Origin: Symbiodinium natans
Lineage: Eukaryota; Sar; Dinophyceae; Suessiales; Symbiodiniaceae
Assembly: GCA_905221605.1 (NCBI GenBank)
Contig: CAJNDS010001913.1
Coordinates: forward strand, 647,064 to 711,063
Reading direction: 5' to 3'
Length of the DNA: 64,000 nt
Within the stretch, counting starts at the first letter, position 1. Each line of letters opens with the position of its first letter. The notes below the pieces were generated by a model. That model saw only the letters and a list, made by a program, of their open reading frames with translations. It made no database searches and had not been told where the DNA came from. A program made the position numbers and the translations under genes. Shown one piece after another: positions 58,038 through 64,000 of this stretch.

Positions 58038-58331
58038 TGTGAAGTCGACCAGCACTGGACTTGCACTAAGCCAATGCAATCACAGCCCGGTCACGCTGTT
58101 TTACGACTTCGTGAGTCCAAGCACTTGTGCAGCTACGCCTGAGTGCGTCCGGTCGGACCGCACAGCAACCTAAGAGCTACTGTACGAAACTACCGTGCTC
58201 AAAGGCACAAGCTCGGTACTTGAGCCAAAACATTGGCATTGTTACGAATTGCAAAACTACACATGCAAAGGAAAACAACACGCTGCACTAGCACTAAGCA
58301 AGCACTCCATGCATGCTTTGACCTGCTCACA
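58038..58331 (-). repeat. 5' LTR of the retrotransposon
   Basis: 294 bp, TGTGA...TCACA. It agrees with the 3' LTR except for single substitutions and a different block of about 45 bp at 58,277-58,318 (U3). The spliced-leader-like TTTTGGCTCAAG is the complement of 58,219-58,230. A CCCTAAG array begins at the next base. Confidence 0.9.
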
Positions 58332-58680
58332 CCCTAAGCCCTAAGCCCTAAGCCCTAAGCCCTAAGCCCTAAGCCCTAAGCCCTAAGCCCTAAGCCCTAA
58401 GCCTAAGCCTAAGGCCTAAGGCCTAAGGCCTAAGGCCTAAGGCCTAAGGCCTAAGGCCTAAGGCCTAAGGCCTAAGGCCTAAGGCCTAAGGCCTAAGCTC
58501 TAGCCCTAAGCCTAAGCCCTAAGCCTTAAGCCCTAAGCCCTAAGCCCTAAGCCCAAAGCCCTAAGCCCTAAGCCCAAAGGCCTAAGGCCTAAGGCCTAAG
58601 GCCTAAGGCCTAAGGCCTAAGGCCTAAGCCCTAAGCCCTAAGCCCTAAGCCCTAAGCCCTAAGCCCTAAGCCCTAAGCCC
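58332..58680. repeat. CCCTAAG and GGCCTAA arrays
   Basis: Alternating blocks of CCCTAAG and GGCCTAA heptamers, each block internally uniform. Confidence 0.97.
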
Positions 58681-59744
58681 TCTCCCAAGTCTGCTTGCGC
58701 CTTTAGGGTGCATGTTTAGGGTTTGGAGTCTGACCCGGAGACCCTAAACCTGAGCCCCCAAATCCGAAGACCGAAACCCCTACGAAGGACTCTGTTAGGT
58801 CTAGGGTTCAGGGTTCAGGGTTCAGGGTTCGGGGTTCGGGGTTCGGGGTTCGGGGTTCGGGGTTCGGGGTTTGGGGTTTGGGGTTTGGGGTTTGGGGTTT
58901 GGGGTTTGGGGTTTGGGGTTTGGGGTTTGGGGTTTGGGGTTTGGGGTTTGGGGTTTGGGCTGCCGACACAGTCCACAGCAGGGTTTAGTATTAAGGCCAG
59001 GGCCCTCAAGAACTCAACAACCTTCGGGTTTCGGTCTTAGGGTAGGACACCGACATAATGAAACCCCCTGCAAGCCCGAAGAAAAAACCCTTTAAACCAT
59101 CAAAACCGCGCATTAAGAACTGCAAAATGACATTAAACCGAACCCACTGCAAACCTCAAGCCCCACGCATCTAAACCCCAAAAAGCCCAAAACACCCCAA
59201 GCCCAAACACCCTGAAGCACCAAGAGCCTTCAACAAACCTGAGCCCTTAACTCCCACACCCTAAACCCTAAAGCTGTTAACTCCTAAACCCTAAGCCCTA
59301 AATCCTGCACCCCTGACTGTGGCGGGTGGGGGTCTCCAAAGATAGCTTCGGGTCAGTTTCTGTGATGTAAAAGGGGTGTTGGGGCTTGGTGCCAACAGAA
59401 CTTTACCATCTGTTCCAAAACAACCCCAGCAAATTAGGAAACCCAAAAAGCAACATCCGCTAAGCACCAAACCTCCTAAACCACACACCGCAAACACTAA
59501 ACCCTAAACACCACCTTCCCTAAACCCTAAACCCTAAACCCCACACCCTACACCCTAAACCCTAAACCCCAAACCCTGAAACCTAAACCCTAAACCCTAA
59601 ACCCTCAACCCTAAACCCTACACCCTAAACCCCAAACCCTAAACCCTAAACCCCAAACCCCAAACCCCAAACCCCAAACCCCAAACCCCAAACCCCAAAC
59701 CCCAAACCCCAAACCCCAAACCCTAAACCCTAAACCCCAACCCC
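58681..59744. repeat. GGGTTCG and GGGTTTG arrays; CCCTAAA/CCCCAAA arrays
   Basis: GGGTTCA/GGGTTCG units at 58,803-58,867, about fifteen GGGTTTG units to 58,960, decayed heptamers 59,040-59,300, and CCCTAAA/CCCCAAA arrays 59,500-59,744. The GFGVWGLGF frame is translated repeat. 59,300-59,480 is unique without a gene. Confidence 0.9.
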
Positions 59745-59756
59745 TGACCTCCCCCC

Positions 59757-59840
59757 CCGAAAGCTGCCAAACGACCAGCTGAGCGGAGTCCGCGCCCTCG
59801 AGCTGGTAGGGAAGCTGGGCCTCACAGGGCTTTGGAGTGT
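59757..59840 (+). other. Possible exon island
   Basis: The + frame reads KLPNDQLSGVRALELVGKLG then LTGLWSV, abutting a TTTAGGG tract (59,839-59,990). Leu spacing is LRR-like, but too short to assign. Confidence 0.3.
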
Positions 59841-60240
59841 TTAGGGTTTAGGGTTTAGGGTTTAGGGTTTAGGGTTTAGGGTTTCGGGTTTCGCGGGTTT
59901 AGGGTTTAGGGTTTAGGGTTTAGGGTTTAGGGTTTAGGGTTTTGGGTTTAGGGTTTAGGGTTTAGGGTTTAGGGTTTAGGGTTTACGGGGTGTTTGGGGT
60001 GTTTGTGGCGTTTGGGGTTTTACGGTTTGGGATGTTTGGGGTGTTTGGGGTGCAGGGTTTGATGTTGCGGTTTTGGTTTGGGGTTTGGGGTGTTTAGGGT
60101 TTGCAAATCAGGCAGAGGGGAGGGAGGGCTTGGCATTTGGGAGTTTAAGGTTTGGGTCTGGGATTCAGGGCTCAAGGTTTAGGCTTTAGGGTATATAGGG
60201 TCTCGGGTCAAGAGTTTAGGGTTTCGGGTTTGGGGTCTAC
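59839..60240. repeat. TTTAGGG tract with TTTGGGGTG variants
   Basis: Mostly perfect heptamers to 59,990, then GTGTTTGGG variants and decayed units. Confidence 0.9.
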
Positions 60241-60252
60241 GGTTTAGGGCTT

Positions 60253-60375
60253 CTTCTGCCAAGTAGCTTCGACGATGCAGCTCTCCCCTGTCGTCGCTGA
60301 TGAGCAGTTGTGGCTCAGAAGAGGGCTGTCCGGCGCCCCGACGCATGTCCTGCAGCGGTTCCCGGGGCAATTGGG
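60253..60375 (+). other. Possible exon island
   Basis: A 40-codon + frame reads STMQLSPVVADEQLWLRRGL then SGAPTHVLQRFPGQLG, between heptamer variants. Unrecognised; the minus strand is open too. Confidence 0.35.
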
Positions 60376-61463
60376 TTTGGGGTTTAGGCCTTAGGGCTTA
60401 GGGTTTAGGGTTCAGGGCATTTTTTAGACCCGGTTGCTGCGCTGAGAGTTTTGAGATTCCGGTCCTAAACCCCATTCGGGTTTACAAAGGTGCCGAAAAA
60501 CTCGGATGTAGCCCTCATCAACTTAAGTCTTGAAAAGGTCTCAGAGCCCTAACAAAGCCCGAAAACCCTGAATGACCCTGAAACCCCAAAGCCCGATGTA
60601 ACCCTCAAACCCCTTAAGCAGTGTATAGTACCCCCCCAAAAAAAAGAATGATAACAAAATAACAATGATAATAATCACAATAATAATCATAATCATACTC
60701 ATAATTATAGTAGTACGAATAAAAACAGTAAAAGAATAATACTACCAACAATGACACTAATAGCAATAGTACTAGTAACAATAATAATAATCATAATCAT
60801 GATGATCATAGTCAGAATAATAATGACAACAAGAATAACAATAGTAATCATAACGACAATAATAACCACTAAATGCTCAAACCCTGAACCGTAAACCCTA
60901 AACCCTAAACCCTCCCTAAACCCTAAACCCCGCAAAACAAAGGGCCTGACCAGGCACGTGGGGCCGGCGGACTCAACAGCTGGCCAGCTCTGTGTGGATC
61001 CTCGCGGTTTGCTGGGTTTGAGGGTTCCGGGCTTGTTGTGCAGGGTTTGGGGGTTGGGGTTTAGGGTTTAGGGTTTAGGGTTTAGGGTTTAGGGTTTAGG
61101 GTTTAGGGTTTAGGGTTTAGGGTTTAGGGTTTAGGGTTTAGGGTTTAGGGTTTAGCAGTTTTAGCTTGGGGGACAAAGGGCCTCAGGGTTTTAAAGCATT
61201 TTGGGGTTTTGGGCTTGAAAAACGGTAGTGCTGCTCTAAGATGTTAGGGCTTAGGGCTTAGGGTTGAAACGCAGTAAACCTGGCAGAAGGCTTCGAGATC
61301 CGAAAGCCAATAAACCTCCCTTGAAACCAACAAACCTGAAATCCAAACCCTAACCTTTCTCCCTTCCCGCCCTCCCCCCCCCCCACACACACACACAGGG
61401 TTTAGGGTTTAGGGTTTAGGGTTTAGGGTTTAGGGTTTATGGTTTAGGGTTTAGGGTTTAGGG
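60376..61463. repeat. AAT-rich microsatellite and TTTAGGG tracts
   Basis: A degenerate ATAATA/ATCATA repeat at 60,650-60,870. TTTAGGG tracts at 61,057-61,155 and 61,399-61,463. The latter lies between ACACACACACACAG at 61,385-61,398 and a longer CA run ending CAG at 61,464-61,479. An open island at 60,955-61,040 is unrecognised. Confidence 0.8.
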
Positions 61464-61479
61464 ACACACACACACACAG

Positions 61480-61577
61480 CAAAAATGGCGGCCTGGAACG
61501 AACTCTGTGAATCCTTGGCTGCTGGCTGGAGCGCCATCGCCTGCAGTTCATACCCCAGCCATCCTATGAAGGGCTTG
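61480..61577 (+). other. Possible exon island after a CA-rich acceptor
   Basis: Following ACACACAG, the + frame reads KMAAWNELCESLAAGWSAIA then CSSYPSHPMKG and runs into GGGTTTAGGG variants. It is composed like a small exon. Unrecognised. Confidence 0.35.
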
Positions 61578-61685
61578 GGGTTCAGGGGCTAGGGTTTGGG
61601 GTTTAGGGTTTGGGGTTTCGGGTTTGGGGTTTCGGGTTTGGGGTTTCGGGTTTGGGGTTTAGGGTTTAGGGGTTTTGGGTGTTGA

Positions 61686-61785
61686 NNNNNNNNNNNNNNN
61701 NNNNNNNNNNNNNNNNNNNNNNNNNNNNNNNNNNNNNNNNNNNNNNNNNNNNNNNNNNNNNNNNNNNNNNNNNNNNNNNNNNNNN
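61686..61785. other. Scaffold gap of 100 N
   Basis: Exactly 100 N separate heptamer repeats from the interior of an LTR, so the distance and even the adjacency across the gap are uncertain. Confidence 0.99.
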
Positions 61786-64000
61786 TCGCGAGTTCAAGCA
61801 CTTGTGCAGCTACGCCTGAGTGCGTCCGGTCGGACCGCACAGCAACCTAAGAGCTACTGTACGAAACTACCGTGCTCAAAGGCACAAGCTCGGTACTTGA
61901 GCCAAAATATTGGCATTGTTACGAATTGCAAAACTACGCATGCAAAGGAAAACTACTACAGTACTGGCCCTGGCAGCTTTGCACATGCAGCGTGCGTGCA
62001 TAGACCTGCTCACATTCGCCCCTCAGCCGAGGCTTCCAGCTCATCTCGAGCTCGGAGTGCAGCATGCACTCGCGCTGAACACAGAAAGGGAAGGGAGAGG
62101 GTGTCGCGTGCGACCGCGGTGGTCCGCACATCATGAGCATTGGCATGCGGCAGGGACGCTAGCCCGCACCACCAAAACGAACGCACGACGACAGCAACCC
62201 TCAGCAGCCCTAAACCGCCCTTTCCCTGAAGGTCCTCACCCTTTTGCTGGTGGGCGAGGCTCTTGAATCCTCGAGCTGGTCTCTAGCTGCCAGTACGCAG
62301 ACTATGGTACAAATGGTACACTGTACAAACTACCGGCCCTAAGCTACGGCTACGGCTGCTCACCTATCCAGAACTACCCTACGGGCTACCGGACTCAGCG
62401 AGAGCCGCGCACATCGCTTGTGCCGCAGCCAGTGCAACTCGCACGCGCTTCGGCGAGCGCACTGCCGCGACCAGGACACGGTCCGCAGCACCTGCAAAAG
62501 AGCACCCTCGACAAGAGGGGCCACAGGCAGGGCGGAGAAGAAAAGTGCGGGGAATGCAAAATGGGCAGGCTTCCAACCTGCCGCGGCTTTTCGCCCGCAG
62601 TCACGCAAAAGAAAGTGCAAAAGGTTGGCGAAGCAACGTGCCGTGCTGCAACGCCTGCTCTGATAATGCGTGGATGCATACCACGCCGCGCCAACTGGCC
62701 GCAGCCTACTCGATACCCTGTGGAGCAGTGTTAGGGGCACGAGTGGCGTTGCCAGCAACGTTGGAGCTACTGGCTCGCTCCAACTGAGGGCGCTTTGCAA
62801 CCGCCTCATCGAGGGAGAATGCCTCAGCCGACACCCTCTGGAATTCCTCGATGTAGGACTGTGCGACTGGGTGCGTCTTGGGGACCTCAAGCTTAAGCCC
62901 TGCCTCCGCATTGGCTTTGCTGCTTGTGGTAAAATTGAGGCTCCCAATCAGCACCACCGCGCCGTCAGGCCGCAGTAGGCAAAGGGCTTTGGCATGGTGC
63001 AGCCCTTGAATCCCGGTGCCTACCTTAGCCCCGCGGCCGTCGCGAGCATAGGCGTCGCGCAAGGATGTGCCGCAACCCACCTTCACCTCGGCACCTGCGG
63101 CCGCCAATCGCTTCAACGCTCGCCACTGAAGCTTGGTGCGGTGGCATTGTCCCATGTCGGCGACAATCCTAACGCTTGCGCCCTTGCCAAGCGACGCTTC
63201 GATTGCCTCGATGCAGGATGGGCAATCTAAGCTGTAAGCCCGGATGTAGATCACATCCTCTGCTGCTCCGGACCCAAGCAGCGTTTGGGCGGCCTGAATG
63301 TATGGCCCGCCCGCAAGGAATTCCGCTTCTTTGACTGGAGAACTCCTAGCGGGGGCTGGGCCCTTGTTCCTCCGGCCTGGCGTGCGCGCCACAGTGGCAG
63401 TGGCGGCACGTTGCACGGAGCCGGAATGTGCGTGGGCTGCGCTCGCTCCATCTGCTGGGGCCGCGGCCAGGTCACGACCCGCGAGCCCCTGCAAGCAGGA
63501 GAGCCCGCGGCTCTTGGCCGCGAGTTGGGAGAAACACCCTTCACTGTTCCCCAAACCCAACACCACCTTACCCTTAGCTAGGGCATCGGAGGCAGTACTC
63601 CGAATGGAGTCTGTGAGCGCAGGACCCGCGCCTCGCTGGGCCGCGTGCAAAAACCCTAAGGAACGAGCGGTGTCCATTGCGGCATCGCAATGCCCGCAGC
63701 GTCCTTCTGCCAGGTAAGCACGACAGCCACAGGCAGCTGTCTCCTCCTTGAGATGCACCCAAACCTTATGGGTCACCCCTTTCTTGGTGCTCGCGACCTC
63801 AAACGTCGCTTCGGAGCCAAGGAGCTGAGACAGCCGCGCCTCAGGGGCCGCGGTGTTGCCATGTCGCAAATGCGCAACGCGATTGGCCACGGCACGACTC
63901 ACGTACCACAGAACAGCACCGCACAAGATCACTACCACGAGAGTGATGGCTGTTCCGGCGACCCACACGGTCCGCCTGGCCCCATGGCCGATTTCCTCAA
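61786..64000 (-). mobile_element. Second copy of the LTR retrotransposon, 3' part
   Basis: 61,786-62,014 is the remainder of the 3' LTR (starting inside it because of the gap), followed by polypurine tract, 3' untranslated region and the nuclease frame. Compared with 41,452-43,640 there are roughly twenty substitutions, a 21-bp insertion (62,197-62,217) and a 6-bp insertion (about 63,572), about 99% identity, so the family was active recently. The LTR carries TTTTGGCTCAAG (complement of 61,896-61,907). Confidence 0.9.
62706..64000 (-). CDS. SWIM finger - PLD-type nuclease, second copy, incomplete
   Basis: It is the counterpart of the nuclease frame at 42,352-44,535, cut by the window end. 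The catalytic His-Lys pair (codon for H at 62,994-62,996), the GSLNFT motif, the SWIM ligands and the membrane helix (WVAGTAITLVVVILCGAVLW) are all kept. Differences from copy one are mostly conservative (for example two added residues, AK, before GKVVLGLG, and Ile for Val in the QSYxEEF region). Retention of all catalytic residues and of the frame argues that the nuclease was under selection until recently. Confidence 0.8.
   Translation of the reverse strand, partial: EEIGHGARRTVWVAGTAITLVVVILCGAVLWYVSRAVANRVAHLRHGNTAAPEARLSQLLGSEATFEVASTKKGVTHKVWVHLKEETAACGCRAYLAEGRCGHCDAAMDTARSLGFLHAAQRGAGPALTDSIRSTASDALAKGKVVLGLGNSEGCFSQLAAKSRGLSCLQGLAGRDLAAAPADGASAAHAHSGSVQRAATATVARTPGRRNKGPAPARSSPVKEAEFLAGGPYIQAAQTLLGSGAAEDVIYIRAYSLDCPSCIEAIEASLGKGASVRIVADMGQCHRTKLQWRALKRLAAAGAEVKVGCGTSLRDAYARDGRGAKVGTGIQGLHHAKALCLLRPDGAVVLIGSLNFTTSSKANAEAGLKLEVPKTHPVAQSYIEEFQRVSAEAFSLDEAVAKRPQLERASSSNVAGNATRAPNTAPQGIE

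Larger units (their letters stand above)
41382..58331 (-). mobile_element. Giant Ty3-type LTR retrotransposon with permuted RT and RNA-processing cargo
   Basis: The 16.95-kb element is read on the minus strand, with LTRs at both ends that start TGTGA and end TCACA. It has a candidate primer-binding site after the 5' LTR and a polypurine tract before the 3' LTR. Coding order is Gag, retropepsin, pre-RT, RT C-half, RNase H, integrase, methyltransferase-like region, RT N-half, KptA-like, RanBP2, SWIM, membrane helix, PLD nuclease. Frame changes occur near 57,343, 55,188, 54,100, 45,400 and 44,530. The two LTRs agree over about 230 bp but differ in a block of about 45 bp of U3, and flanks show no target-site duplication, so the copy may be recombinant. 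It contains no telomeric arrays. Confidence 0.9.

Noticed and set aside
58723-59095. GFGVWGLGF protein
   Set aside because: Translated GGGTTTG array.

Overview
The window looks like dinoflagellate nuclear DNA, most likely from the Symbiodiniaceae or a close relative. This is inferred from TTTAGGG-type repeats, a ubiquitin-like plus FNIP-repeat protein, a PPR gene, a very large GC-rich LTR retrotransposon with CCCH-type Gag, and a sequence matching the 3' half of the dinoflagellate spliced leader inside its LTR. No database search was possible, so the taxon is an inference.

Layout. (1) 1-780: telomere-type repeats in both orientations. (2) 1,082-3,139 (+): an intact 685-residue gene with a ubiquitin-like N-terminus and 26 FNIP-like 22-residue repeats. 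(3) 3,140-33,420: a mosaic of more than seventy short TTTAGGG/CCCTAAA tracts in alternating orientation. Between them lie GC-richer islands of 60-230 bp that read like + strand exons, small inverted-repeat (foldback/MITE-like) elements of at least five families, and microsatellites. A PPR gene is recognisable at 15.5-16.3 kb, and one of its apparent introns is largely a telomeric tract. (4) 33,640-35,330: a GAATTCAAAG satellite with a 540-bp higher-order unit. (5) 35,400-39,700: a segment nearly free of telomeric repeats, with AT-rich repeats, one plausible gene (36,513-37,121) and two families of diverged tandem repeats. (6) 39,780-41,380: more heptamer-variant DNA and an AT microsatellite. 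(7) 41,382-58,331 (- strand): a 16.95-kb LTR retrotransposon. (8) 58,332-61,685: arrays of homogenised heptamer variants plus a few exon-like islands. (9) 61,686-61,785: a 100-N scaffold gap. (10) 61,786-64,000: the 3' part of a second, roughly 99% identical copy of the retrotransposon, running off the window.

The retrotransposon reads 5' to 3' on the minus strand: LTR, candidate primer-binding site, Gag with two CCCH fingers, retropepsin, pre-RT region, zinc ribbon and membrane segment, C-terminal half of reverse transcriptase with RNase H, Ty3-type integrase (DD35E, GPY/F-like), a methyltransferase-like region, N-terminal half of reverse transcriptase with YVDD, a KptA/Tpt1-like RNA 2'-phosphotransferase, RanBP2 fingers, a SWIM finger, a membrane helix, a single-HKD phospholipase-D-type nuclease, polypurine tract and LTR. 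Two things stand out: reverse transcriptase is split and permuted around integrase, and the 3' half carries an RNA-processing cargo. Several reading-frame changes interrupt the polyprotein.

The second theme is the telomere-type DNA. At least seven tracts sit between direct repeats of 6-30 bp, the footprint expected of insertion at a staggered break. TTTAGGG tracts contain a stop every seven codons in every frame on both strands, so any tract inside a gene must be spliced out; they also supply GT and AG dinucleotides. Exon-like islands are reported with low confidence because an open frame of 25-40 codons in GC-rich DNA is weak evidence on its own.
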